A DNA stretch of 64,000 nt, taken from contig NZ_BMTD01000025.1 of assembly GCF_014649495.1 (NCBI RefSeq), positions 41,783-105,782 on the forward strand, read 5' to 3'. Each line of letters starts with the position of its first letter. The first letter of the stretch is position 1. The notes under the pieces are model-generated. The model was not told the DNA's origin, did not search any database, and worked only from the letters and a program-made list of their open reading frames with translations. This stretch comes from Streptomyces filipinensis. Lineage in GTDB: Bacteria; Actinomycetota; Actinomycetes; Streptomycetales; Streptomycetaceae. Below are positions 35,154 through 43,531 of the stretch, one piece after another. The translations under genes and the position numbers were made by a program.

Positions 35154-35570
35154 ATGTCCCCGATGACCGGCACCACAGCGCACGTCCCGCGCCCGCCCGA
35201 GCGGCGGTGGCGTGGGCTGCTCGTGCTCGCGGTGCTGGCGGGGCTGTTGGGCATGCACGCCCTGGCGCCCGGCGGAGGCATGGGAAGGGCGGAGCCCGCC
35301 CGGTCCGCACACTTCACCGGCGCCGTCTCCGTCGTGGCGCAGGACGACTGCCCGGGCGGCGACGGCCACTGCGGGGGCGACCATCCGCACCACGCGGACC
35401 CCACCTGCGCCTCGGGCGCGGTGAACGGCGGCCCCCAGCCGCCCGCCCTCGCCCTCGACCCCGTGACGGCTCCCGCACCGGTCCACTGCCCGCGTTCCCG
35501 CGCGGCCACGGCACCGGATGGCGCCCGCGCCCCACCCTCCCTGGCCGAACTCCAACTCCTGCGGATCTAG
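35154..35570 (+). CDS. DUF6153-like small membrane/secreted protein, His- and Cys-rich
   Basis: 138 residues from ATG 35154 (or 135 from 35163). One hydrophobic helix (LLVLAVLAGLLGMHALAP) is followed by an exported segment with Cys and His pairs (DDCPGGDGHCGGDHPHHADP). The end SLAELQLLRI is typical of this Streptomyces family. Function unknown; the metal-like residues and the DUF305 gene downstream suggest copper or another metal (inference). No ribosome site of note. Confidence 0.75.
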   Translation: MSPMTGTTAHVPRPPERRWRGLLVLAVLAGLLGMHALAPGGGMGRAEPARSAHFTGAVSVVAQDDCPGGDGHCGGDHPHHADPTCASGAVNGGPQPPALALDPVTAPAPVHCPRSRAATAPDGARAPPSLAELQLLRI

Positions 35571-35665
35571 AGGGCCCCGCCGGCCGCGGCCGCGCCTGTC
35601 GGCGCAGCGCTCGCGGTCGTGCTCACCCGTGCCCCGAATCCCTTGAGAACCACAGGAGTTCCCGC

Positions 35666-36298
35666 ATGACCACCCGTACTTCGACGCGCCGTGCCGCCCT
35701 GGCCGCCCTGGCCGTCACCGCCGCCCTCGTCCTCGCCGCCTGCGGCGGCGGTGACGGCGACGGCCACGCCGCTCACGGCCCGTCGGCCTCCCCGAGCGCG
35801 CCGGCCGCCGCGAGGGCTCACAACGCCCAGGACGTCGCCTTCGCGCAGGGCATGATCCCGCACCACCAGCAGGCCCTGGAGATGGCGCGGCTCGCCCCCG
35901 GCCGGGCCTCCTCGGCGCGGGTGAAGGACCTCGCCGCCCGCATCGAAAAGGCACAGGACCCCGAGATCCGCACCATGACCGGCTGGCTCACGTCCTGGGG
36001 CGAGCAGGTCCCCATGCCCGGCATGGACCACTCGGGGCACTCAGGAATGTCTGGAATGTCTGGATCATCCGGGATGATGAGTGACAGCGACATGACCGAG
36101 CTGAAGAAGGCCGAGGGCGCGGACTTCGACAAGAAGTTCCTGTCCCTGATGGTCGAGCACCACCGGGGCGCCGTCGAGATGGCCGGCACGGAGAAGGACA
36201 AGGGCGCCTACGGGCCAGCCAAGGCGATGGCGGACGCCATCGTCACCACCCAGAACGCCGAGATCAAGGAGATGGGCAGGCTCCTCGGCAAGAGCTGA
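35666..36298 (+). CDS. DUF305 lipoprotein with Met/His-rich linker
   Basis: 210 residues. The signal peptide ends in lipobox LAAC (residue ~30). DUF305 repeats AFAQGMIPHHQQALEMARL (near 55) and LMVEHHRGAVEMA (near 160) carry HH pairs, and the linker MPGMDHSGHSGMSGMSGSSG is Met/His-rich. DUF305 proteins are ferritin-like helical bundles, several linked to copper handling. AGGAG is 7 nt before ATG 35666. It follows DUF6153, possibly as one operon. Confidence 0.93.
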   Translation: MTTRTSTRRAALAALAVTAALVLAACGGGDGDGHAAHGPSASPSAPAAARAHNAQDVAFAQGMIPHHQQALEMARLAPGRASSARVKDLAARIEKAQDPEIRTMTGWLTSWGEQVPMPGMDHSGHSGMSGMSGSSGMMSDSDMTELKKAEGADFDKKFLSLMVEHHRGAVEMAGTEKDKGAYGPAKAMADAIVTTQNAEIKEMGRLLGKS

Positions 36299-36324
36299 GC
36301 CCTGCGGCCCGGGACCGCGTCCCG

Positions 36325-36865
36325 TCACACCCGCACGATGACCCGGTCGATGTCCTCGCCGCGGCGCTCGACCAGGCCGTCGGAGCGGACCAGGACGGGC
36401 GGCAGGCGTCCCGCACTGCTGTAGGGGATCGTGCGGCGGTCGAAGCCGGTGAAGGTCGTGACGACCGTGGCCGATTCGGCGCCGTCCACGACGTGCGCGC
36501 ACCGGCCGAGGACGTTCAGGGCCTCGGCCGGTACCGCGGCGGCCCGACCGCGGGCCGGTAGCGCACGGCGGTGTGGCGGTGGCCGACCTGCGTGCGGGCC
36601 GGGAGCATCGCCTCCTGCAGGACGAGGGCGACCTCGCGCTCGCGGGCGTGGGCCCGGCGCAGCCGTTCGTTCAGCTCCCGCAGTTCACGGGCGCGGGTGT
36701 ACAACTCGGCCTCCGGCAGCGCTCCTCCCACTCCCCGGGCCGCTCGGCGTTCTCGACGTCGTACCGCTGCAGGGTCATGGCGTCGCGCTCGCCGGTGGCT
36801 GCGACCCGCTTCAGCGAGGCGGCGAGGTTGCGCATGCCCGACGCGCCGGAGTCATCCGGATCACG
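36325..36865 (-). pseudogene. Remnant of a PAS-PP2C (RsbU/SpoIIE-type) phosphatase gene
   Basis: Three pieces of one family lie in order but in different frames: a PAS end (DPDDSGASGMRNLAASLKRV through ERPGEWEE, about 36700-36865), a linker and PP2C start (AELYTRARELRELNERLRRA through RTQVGHRHTAVRYRPAVG, about 36550-36720) and a PP2C end (ALNVLGRCAHVVDGAESA through SSAGRLPPVLVRSDG, about 36340-36520). The catalytic core between the last two pieces is missing, and the first two are joined by a frameshift and deletion. No start or ribosome site is seen. It is a decayed gene beside the intact phosphatase at 36934. Confidence 0.8.
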
Positions 36866-36933
36866 GCCACCGTCCGTCCACCGCTGCCACGCCCATGTCC
36901 TCCGCCATACGCCGTACGCGTGCGCCGTGCACG

Positions 36934-39399
36934 TCAGCACGGCGGATCCGTCAGGGACTGCTCGGCCCAGATGACCTTTCCGCCGGGCACGAAACGGGTT
37001 CCCCATCCCTGGGCGAACTGGGAGACCAGCAGCAGTCCACGGCCGCCCTCGTCCGTGGTGCGCGGATGGCGCAGATGGGGTGCGGTGGCGCCGCCGTCGG
37101 AGACCTCACAGATCAGGGCGCGGTCCCGGATCAGCCGGAGCCGGATGGGGCCCTCCGCGTGCCGGATGGCGTTGGTGACCAGCTCGCTCACCACCAGCTC
37201 CGTGGTGAACGCCAGTTCCTCCAGACCCCACTCGGCCAGCTGCCGGTCGGCCTCCTTGCGGGCGTCGGCGACCACGGCCGGGTCGGCGGGCAGGTCCCAG
37301 TCGGCGACCCGGTCGGCGCCCAGCAGCCTGGTGCGGGCCATCAGCAGGGCCACGTCGTCGTGCGGCCGGTCCGGGACCAGGGCGTCCACCACGGTCCGGC
37401 AGTGCTGGTCGAGCGAGGGGGCGGCCCGCTCCAGGGCGCGTCGCAGCCGTTCGCGGTCGGCGTCGCCGGTCACGTCGCAGGTCCCGTCGCCCCCGTGGGC
37501 CAGCAGCCCGTCGGTGTGCAGGACCAGCGTGCTGCCCTCCGCCAGCGCCAGCTCGACCGCTTCGAAGGGCGGTCCGTCCACCCCGAGCGGCGAGCCCTGC
37601 GGGAGGTCGACGAAGCCGACGGTGCCGTCGGGCCGGACGACGGCGGGCGCGGGATGGCCCGCGGCGGCCATCGTGCACCGCCCGTCGACGGGGTCGTAGA
37701 CGACGTACACGCATCCCGGACCGGCCGTCCGGATCCCGGCGGGCTCCGAGGGCGGCACCCCTTCCTCCCGCGCCGTCCGCGCCACAAGGTCGTCGAGGTG
37801 CGCGAGGACCTCCTCCGGCGGCAGGTCGAGCGCCGCGAGCGTGCGTACGGCGGTGCGCAGTCCGCCCATGGCCGCAGCGGCGTCGATCCCGTGTCCCGGC
37901 ACCTCTCCCACGACCAGGGCCACGCGCGCCCCGGACAGGGGGATGAGGTCGTACCAGTCGCCGCCCAGTCCGGTCAGCTCGTCGGCCGGCCGGTAGCAGG
38001 CGGCCACCTCCACCGCGTCCTGCTCGGGCAGCCGGTGCGGCAGCAGGCGGCGCTGCAGGACCAGCGCCGCGTCCCGCTCGCGGGTGTAGCGGCGGGCGTT
38101 GTCCACGCAGACCGCCGCCCGGGACACCAGGTCCTCGGCGAGGCTCAGGTCGTCCTCGTCGAACGGCTCCTGGCGGCGGCGCCGGAAAAAGGTGGTGACG
38201 CCCATCGTGATGCCCCGCGCGCGGATCGGCACGATCATCACGCTGTGCAGGCCCAGCTCCAGGAAGGTGGCCGCCCGGCCGCCCAGGATGTCCTTGGCCC
38301 ACTCCTTGGCCAGCGGGTCGAGCCGTTCCTCGCGCCAGGACCGGCCCGTGCTCAGGCAGCGGACCGGGGGCGACCCGGCGAGGTAGGTGGCCACCTCGCC
38401 GATCCGGGCGACGGCCTCCGGGACCCCCGGGTTCACCGACTGGTGCCCGGCCCGCCGCAACGGCACCCGGTCCGTGTCACCCAGTGGCCCCGGCTCGGGC
38501 TCCGCGCCCCGTAGCACGGACTCCAGCAGATCCACGCTGACGAAGTCGGCGAAGTGCCGCACGGCCACGTCGGCCAGTTCCTGCGCGGTCCGCACGATGT
38601 CCAGGGTGCGGCCGATCTGCTCCCCGGCCCGGTCGAGCAGGGCCAGCCGCTGCCGGGCGCGGTACCGCTCGCTGATGTCGACGACGGTGTAGTACACGCC
38701 CATCGGGTGGCCCCGGTCGTCGTCGAGGCGGGTGAACGACATCATGTGCGCCGTCTCCCGGTGCGGCGCGGACCGCACCTCGCCCACATGCTCGTACCCG
38801 ACCACCGGCCGGCCGGTCTCCAGCACCCGCCGCATCTGCGCCTCGATGCCCGCCGAGTCGATGCCCGGCTGGATCTCCGCCAGCCGGCGCCCCAGCCGCT
38901 CCCGCGCGGAGCCGCCGCCGTACCGCTCCAGGGCCGCGTTCGACCAGACGCACCGCAGTTCGGTGTCCACGATCGCGATGCCGACGGGCGAGTCGGTCAC
39001 CATCTGCTCCAGTACCGCACGGCTCATGTCCCAGCCACGCGCCCCGGACATGTCGGAGAGGAGGACCAGCCAGTGCGGGGCACCGCCGGGTTCCACCGCC
39101 GGGGTGATCCGCACCATCACCCGGACCGGCCGGCCGTCCTTGCGCCGTGCGGTCAGCAGCCCCGCCCAGCCGCCGTCCCTGACACACCGTTCGGCCAGCT
39201 CGGGCACCCGCGCGGCGTCCTCGGTGGACAGCAGACCGGTCGCCCGGGTGCCCACCACCTCGGGGGCCGCGTACGCCAGCAGCCGCTGGGCGTCCGGCGT
39301 CCAGCTCGTCACCACGCCCCGTGCGTCGAGCAGCAGGGGCGCGGCATCGGCCACGTCGAACCGGTGCCGGGCGACGTCCCGCTCCTCGTGAGTGCCCAC
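36934..39399 (-). CDS. PAS-PAS-GAF-PP2C phosphatase fused to RsbW-like ATPase, 821 aa
   Basis: Multidomain regulator of the kind that governs sigma-factor partner switching. Two PAS domains (about 18-120 and 130-245), GAF (about 260-430, VRHFADFVSVDLLE), PP2C phosphatase (about 440-670, LQRRLLPHRLP, GGDWYDLIPL, GEVPGHGIDAAAAMG) and a C-terminal HATPase_c_2 kinase (about 690-815, VVSELVTNAIRHAEG). The PP2C acidic residues (GGDWYD, DD) look intact. Phosphatase plus kinase in one protein implies a self-contained switch acting on an anti-anti-sigma factor. It is not near a sigma gene here. Confidence 0.94.
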   Translation of the reverse strand: MGTHEERDVARHRFDVADAAPLLLDARGVVTSWTPDAQRLLAYAAPEVVGTRATGLLSTEDAARVPELAERCVRDGGWAGLLTARRKDGRPVRVMVRITPAVEPGGAPHWLVLLSDMSGARGWDMSRAVLEQMVTDSPVGIAIVDTELRCVWSNAALERYGGGSARERLGRRLAEIQPGIDSAGIEAQMRRVLETGRPVVGYEHVGEVRSAPHRETAHMMSFTRLDDDRGHPMGVYYTVVDISERYRARQRLALLDRAGEQIGRTLDIVRTAQELADVAVRHFADFVSVDLLESVLRGAEPEPGPLGDTDRVPLRRAGHQSVNPGVPEAVARIGEVATYLAGSPPVRCLSTGRSWREERLDPLAKEWAKDILGGRAATFLELGLHSVMIVPIRARGITMGVTTFFRRRRQEPFDEDDLSLAEDLVSRAAVCVDNARRYTRERDAALVLQRRLLPHRLPEQDAVEVAACYRPADELTGLGGDWYDLIPLSGARVALVVGEVPGHGIDAAAAMGGLRTAVRTLAALDLPPEEVLAHLDDLVARTAREEGVPPSEPAGIRTAGPGCVYVVYDPVDGRCTMAAAGHPAPAVVRPDGTVGFVDLPQGSPLGVDGPPFEAVELALAEGSTLVLHTDGLLAHGGDGTCDVTGDADRERLRRALERAAPSLDQHCRTVVDALVPDRPHDDVALLMARTRLLGADRVADWDLPADPAVVADARKEADRQLAEWGLEELAFTTELVVSELVTNAIRHAEGPIRLRLIRDRALICEVSDGGATAPHLRHPRTTDEGGRGLLLVSQFAQGWGTRFVPGGKVIWAEQSLTDPPC

Positions 39400-39523
39400 G
39401 GCCGACCTCTCTGTCGCTGAGAGTGGTCTACCACCTCAGGTCCCCATCCTCACCCTTCGGCCATCGGGTGGGGGACGGGGAGCGGGTGGGGGCGGCGTGC
39501 GGGCCACTCCGCCCCCACCGGGG

Positions 39524-40756
39524 TCAGGAACCCAGTACCTTCCTCAGCGCCGCCAGCGCGGAACGCAGTTCCTCCGCCGTGATGGTCAGCGGGGGCGCCA
39601 GCCGGATCGTGGAACCGTGGGTGTCCTTCACCAGGATTCCTTCCCGCATCAGACGCTCGCTGACCTCCCGGCCGGTGCCGATCGCCGGGTCGACGTCGAC
39701 GCCCGCCCACAGCCCGCGCGCCCGGAAGCCGACCACGCCCTCGCCGACCAGCTCGGTCAGGCCGTCCCGCAGGATCACGCCCAGCTCGGCGGCCCGCCGC
39801 TGGAACTCGCCGGTCTCCAGCAGCTCGACCACGGCGGTGCCGACCGCGGCGGCGAGCGGGTTGCCGCCGAACGTCGAGCCGTGCTCGCCCGGGTGCAGCA
39901 CCCCCAGCACCTCGCGCCGGGCCACCACCGCCGACACCGGTACGATCCCGCCGCCGAGCGCCTTGCCGAGCAGCAGCATGTCCGGGACGACGTCCTCGTG
40001 CTCGACGGCGAGGGTGCGGCCCGTGCGGCCGAGGCCCGACTGGATCTCGTCCGCGATGAACAGGCAGCCCCTGCGGCGGGTCAGTTCGCGCACCCCGGCC
40101 AGATAGCCGTCGTCCGGGATGATCACGCCCGCCTCGCCCTGGACGGGCTCGATGAGCACCGCCGCCGTCGTCTCGTCGACGGCCTCCTCCAGCGCGGCCA
40201 GGTCGTTGTACGGCACGATCCGGAAGCCGGGTGTGAACGGCCCGAAGCCGGCGCGGGCCGTCTCGTCGGTGGAGAAGCTGACGATGGTCGTCGTACGGCC
40301 GTGGAAGTTGTCCGCCGCGACCACGACCGTCGCCCGGTCGGCCGGGACGCCCTTGACGTCGTACGCCCACTTGCGGGCCACCTTGATGCCGCTCTCCACC
40401 GCCTCGGCACCGGTGTTCATCGGCAGCACCATGTCCAGGCCGGTCAGCTGGGACAGCCGCTCCGCGAACTCCGCGAGCCGGTCGTTGTGGAAGGCCCGGG
40501 AGGTCAGCGTCAGCTGGTCGAGCTGGCGGTGCGCGGCCTCGACCAGCGCCGGGTGCCGGTGGCCGAAGTTGAGCGCCGAGTAGCCGGCGAGCATGTCGAG
40601 GTAGCGGTTGCCCTCGACGTCCTCCACCCAGGTGCCCTCGGCCCGGGCCACCACCACGGGCAGCGGGTGGTAGTTGTGCGCGAGGACGGGCTCCTCGGCA
40701 CGGATCAGGTCGGCGGACGTACGGGTGCGCGCGGGTGCATCGAAGGACGCGGTCAT
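39524..40756 (-). CDS. rocD: Ornithine aminotransferase
   Basis: 410-residue class III aminotransferase that converts ornithine and 2-oxoglutarate to glutamate semialdehyde and glutamate. HNYHPLPVVVARAEG is the usual start, EPVQGEAGVIIPDDGYL near 215 and LLGKALGGGIVPVSA (PLP Lys) near 275 follow, with HGSTFGGNPLA near 305. Its ATG shares a base with the upstream ddaH stop. Together they route arginine derivatives toward glutamate or proline. Confidence 0.95.
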   Translation of the reverse strand: MTASFDAPARTRTSADLIRAEEPVLAHNYHPLPVVVARAEGTWVEDVEGNRYLDMLAGYSALNFGHRHPALVEAAHRQLDQLTLTSRAFHNDRLAEFAERLSQLTGLDMVLPMNTGAEAVESGIKVARKWAYDVKGVPADRATVVVAADNFHGRTTTIVSFSTDETARAGFGPFTPGFRIVPYNDLAALEEAVDETTAAVLIEPVQGEAGVIIPDDGYLAGVRELTRRRGCLFIADEIQSGLGRTGRTLAVEHEDVVPDMLLLGKALGGGIVPVSAVVARREVLGVLHPGEHGSTFGGNPLAAAVGTAVVELLETGEFQRRAAELGVILRDGLTELVGEGVVGFRARGLWAGVDVDPAIGTGREVSERLMREGILVKDTHGSTIRLAPPLTITAEELRSALAALRKVLGS

Positions 40757-41565
40757 CAGCGGATCTCCTGGGTGCAGCACTTGATGCCGCCGCCTGCCTT
40801 GTGGAACTCGGACAGGTCGACGGGGACGGGGACGTAACCGTGGCGGGCGAGACGGCCGGCGAGTGCCTCGGCCCGGGGTGCGATGAAGACGTTGCGGCCG
40901 TCGGACACGGAGTTCAGGCCGAACGCCATCGCGTCCTCCCGGGTGGCGAGCACCGCGTCCGGGTACAGGCGGCGCAGCACCTCGCGGCTGCCCGCCGAGA
41001 AAGCCTCGGGGTAGTAGCAGATGTTGTTCTCGTCGAGGACGAACAGCGCCGTGTCCAGGTGGTAGAAGTACGGGTCCACCAGGGTCAGGCCGATCACCGG
41101 GTGGCCGAGGAACTCCTGCGCCTCGCGGTGCGCCTCGCGCGTGGTGCGGAATCCGGTGCCGGCGAGCACGTACCGGCCCGTCCACACCAGGTCGCCCTCG
41201 CCCTCGGTCACCGACTCGGGGCGGTACACGTCGTAGCCCGCCGCCTTGAACCAGGTGTCGTAGTGCAGCGACTCGGGGCGCCGCTCCGGTGCGTGGAACA
41301 GGGAGCCGAAGACCCGGCCGCCGACCACGCACGCCGCGTTGGCGGCGAAGACCATGTCGGGCAGTCCGGGCACCGGCTCGACCGACTCGACGCTGTGCCC
41401 GTGCGCACGGTAGGCGCGGATCAGCGTCTGCCACTGCTCCTGGGCGAGGTCCACGTCGACGGGCCGGTCGGGCTGCATCCACGGATTGATCGCGTACTGC
41501 ACGGCGAAATGTCTGGGTTCACAGACGAGAAAGCGCCGGGGGCGCTGTACACGGCTTTCGGACAC
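40756..41565 (-). CDS. ddaH: Dimethylargininase / arginine deiminase-superfamily hydrolase
   Basis: 269 residues of the amidinotransferase fold. Active-site segments are FAANAACVVGGRVF, an acidic Glu-Gly-Glu (TEGEGDLVW), the His of FYHLDTALFVLD, and the terminal nucleophile Cys in GGGIKCCTQEI. It hydrolyses N-omega-methylated arginines to citrulline and a methylamine. Coupled to rocD, with an Lrp regulator upstream. The name is by homology; substrate was not tested. Confidence 0.9.
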   Translation of the reverse strand: MSESRVQRPRRFLVCEPRHFAVQYAINPWMQPDRPVDVDLAQEQWQTLIRAYRAHGHSVESVEPVPGLPDMVFAANAACVVGGRVFGSLFHAPERRPESLHYDTWFKAAGYDVYRPESVTEGEGDLVWTGRYVLAGTGFRTTREAHREAQEFLGHPVIGLTLVDPYFYHLDTALFVLDENNICYYPEAFSAGSREVLRRLYPDAVLATREDAMAFGLNSVSDGRNVFIAPRAEALAGRLARHGYVPVPVDLSEFHKAGGGIKCCTQEIR

Positions 41566-41648
41566 AGACGGTTCCCTCCGCTTTGCATTGTGTCACTGGG
41601 GGTGTGACCACGGTAGAAAGGGAAACAGACGCCCGACAAGCAAAAAAA

Positions 41649-41666
41649 GCTGCGTAGATGCGCAGC
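41649..41666. promoter_or_regulatory. Lrp-type operator candidate upstream of ddaH-rocD
   Basis: GCTGCG (41649-41654) and CGCAGC (41661-41666) are perfect arms around TAGATG, just after an A-tract (about 41642-41648). It lies between ddaH (start 41565) and the Lrp gene's stop (41718), the likely ddaH promoter region. The form suits an AsnC/Lrp operator. Confidence 0.55.
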
Positions 41667-41717
41667 ATCACTGCGTTCTTCGCCGTGTACGCGCACTACT
41701 CCTGCGCATACCTCAGG

Positions 41718-42203
41718 TCATTCCGGCGCCGCATGGGTCGCTCCCGCTTCCGGGCTTTCCGGGAGGAGATGGGACAGCACCATCACGCTGATCGTCTTCC
41801 GGATGAACGGCTCGACGCGGATCCGCTCCAGCACCTCCTCGAAGTGCTCCACGTCCCGCGCCCGCACATGCAGCAGCGCGTCGGCGCCGCCGGTGACCGT
41901 CATCGCCGCCGCGATCTCCGGATGGTTGCGGACGACCTCCGCCAGGCGCCGGGGCGGGGCCGCGCCCTCGCAGTACACCTCGACGTACGCCTCCGTGCGC
42001 CAGCCGAGGGCCGAGGGCTTCACCGTCGCCGTGAACCCGGTGATCACGCCGGTCTCGCGCAGCCGGTCCACCCGCCGCTTGACCGCCGTCGCGGACAGCC
42101 CGATACCCGCGCCGATCTCGGCGAAGCTGGTCCGGGAGTTCGCCATCAGCGCGGTGATGATCTTGCGGTCGAGGTCGTCGAAGGAGGGCGTCCTGCTGGT
42201 CAT
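41718..42203 (-). CDS. Lrp/AsnC-family transcriptional regulator
   Basis: 161 residues. The HTH is DDLDRKIITALMANSRTSFA through LSATAVKRRVDRLRE (residues 9-50), then an AsnC/RAM ligand domain (TEAYVEVYCEG through ALLHVRARDVEHFEEVL). Directly upstream of ddaH-rocD on the same strand, so it probably senses an amino acid (arginine or ornithine) and controls them. Confidence 0.93.
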   Translation of the reverse strand: MTSRTPSFDDLDRKIITALMANSRTSFAEIGAGIGLSATAVKRRVDRLRETGVITGFTATVKPSALGWRTEAYVEVYCEGAAPPRRLAEVVRNHPEIAAAMTVTGGADALLHVRARDVEHFEEVLERIRVEPFIRKTISVMVLSHLLPESPEAGATHAAPE

Positions 42204-42239
42204 GCGGGCACTGTAGTCAGCCCCGCTCGGCAGCGGACC

Positions 42240-42407
42240 TCACGACTGGGTGACGACCATGGCGAGCGTCAGCAGACCCAGCACCACCCAGCCGAACCAC
42301 AGCCAGCCGTTGCCGCCGAGCACGACCGTGTAGGCGGTCACGACGACGAGCCCGCCGACCGTGAGAACCCCCATCGCCTTGGTGGAACCGTTCGTGGAAC
42401 CGGGCAT
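42240..42407 (-). CDS. Small membrane protein, 55 aa
   Basis: ATG 42407 has a strong GGAGGG upstream at 9 nt. MPGSTNGSTKAMGVLTVGGL is followed by two hydrophobic segments (VVVTAYTVVL and WLWFGWVVLGLLTLAMVV). Function unknown. It lies downstream of ctaG on the same strand, likely in the same transcription unit. Confidence 0.72.
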   Translation of the reverse strand: MPGSTNGSTKAMGVLTVGGLVVVTAYTVVLGGNGWLWFGWVVLGLLTLAMVVTQS

Positions 42408-42478
42408 CGCGACACCCTCCTCTTGGTCCGTCCATGACCATGGTGCCCTGATTCCCGCCCGGAGGGGATGGCTCCGCG

Positions 42479-43429
42479 TCAGCCCTCGCGCGCGTTCAGG
42501 GAGGCCAGGTAGGCGTTGTACGCCTCCAGCTCCTTGTCGCCGTCCCGGTCCGCCGCCCGGTCCTTGCGCTTGGCCTGCCGCTGCTCGGAGCCGTACCACT
42601 GGAACAGCAGCGCGATCAGCACCAGCACGGACGGGATCTCGCTGAACGCCCAGGCGATCCCGCCGGCGGCGTTCTGGTCGGACAGCGCGTCGATGCCGAG
42701 CGAGGCCGACGGGTGCCGGAAGGTGTCCACCATCGGCGTGGACGCCATCATCAGGGCGATGCCGAAGAAGGCGTGGAACGGCATGCCGGCGAACAGCTCC
42801 AGCATCCGCATCAGATGCCCGGGCCGGTGCGGACCCGGATCGACGCCGATGATCGGCCAGAAGAACACCACGCCCACGGCGAGGAAGTGCAGCATCATCG
42901 CGATGTGCCCGGCCCTGGACCCCATCAGGAGGTCGAACAGCGGCGAGAAGTACAGCGCGTACAGGCTCGCGATGAACAGCGGGATGGTGAACACCGGGTG
43001 GGTGATGACCCGCATGTACCGGCTGTGCAGCAGCGCCAGCAGCAGCTCGCGCGGACCCCTGCGGCCCCGGCCGGCGGCGGGCAGCGCGCGCAGCGCCAGC
43101 GTGACCGGCGCGCCGAGCAGGATCAGGATCGGCGACAGCATGCTGATGACCATGTGCTGCACCATGTGCACGCTGAACATGACCATGCCGTAGTCGTTCA
43201 GCCGGGTGCACATGACCAGGGCGATCGTGAGCACACCGACGACGTACGCGACCGTGCGGCCGACGGGCCACGCGTCCCCGCGCCGCCGCAGCCGTACGAC
43301 GCCCCACCCGTACAGACCCAGCCCGAGCAGGCAGGCGACGAGGAAGAAGGGGTCCGCCGACCACTGGAGCCCCCGTCCCAGCGTGAACGGCGGCAGATCC
43401 ATCATCATGCCGTGCCCGCTGTGGTCCAT
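42479..43429 (-). CDS. CtaG-like cytochrome c oxidase assembly membrane protein
   Basis: 316 residues of the caa3_CtaG family with about seven membrane segments. The N-terminus MDHSGHGMMMDLPPFTLGRG is Met/His-rich, suggesting copper binding. MVQHMVISMLSPILILLGAP near 95 and GIDALSDQNAAGGIAWAFSE near 245 are the family core. The role, copper delivery to cytochrome oxidase, is established for CtaG of Bacillus only as a requirement. A hairpin terminator precedes it, separating it from pfkA. Confidence 0.9.
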   Translation of the reverse strand: MDHSGHGMMMDLPPFTLGRGLQWSADPFFLVACLLGLGLYGWGVVRLRRRGDAWPVGRTVAYVVGVLTIALVMCTRLNDYGMVMFSVHMVQHMVISMLSPILILLGAPVTLALRALPAAGRGRRGPRELLLALLHSRYMRVITHPVFTIPLFIASLYALYFSPLFDLLMGSRAGHIAMMLHFLAVGVVFFWPIIGVDPGPHRPGHLMRMLELFAGMPFHAFFGIALMMASTPMVDTFRHPSASLGIDALSDQNAAGGIAWAFSEIPSVLVLIALLFQWYGSEQRQAKRKDRAADRDGDKELEAYNAYLASLNAREG

Positions 43430-43483
43430 CCGGCGGCTCCTGATTCGTGGGGGTTGTGCGAGTTGTCCGCCCCAAGAGTAGAA

Positions 43484-43515
43484 CCGCCCCCGGTCACGGT
43501 CGTGACCGGGGGCGG
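43484..43515 (-). terminator. Terminator downstream of pfkA
   Basis: CCGCCCCCGGTCACG (43484-43498) and CGTGACCGGGGGCGG (43501-43515) are perfect 15-bp arms, followed on the minus strand by TTCTACTCTT. It starts 17 nt beyond the pfkA stop. Confidence 0.85.
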
Positions 43516-43531
43516 GTTGTTCTGGGGTGAA

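Noticed and set aside
35005..35555. Extended N-terminus of the acyltransferase
   Set aside because: The extension has no homologous sequence and lies antisense over the DUF6153 gene; GTG 34934 has a good ribosome site.
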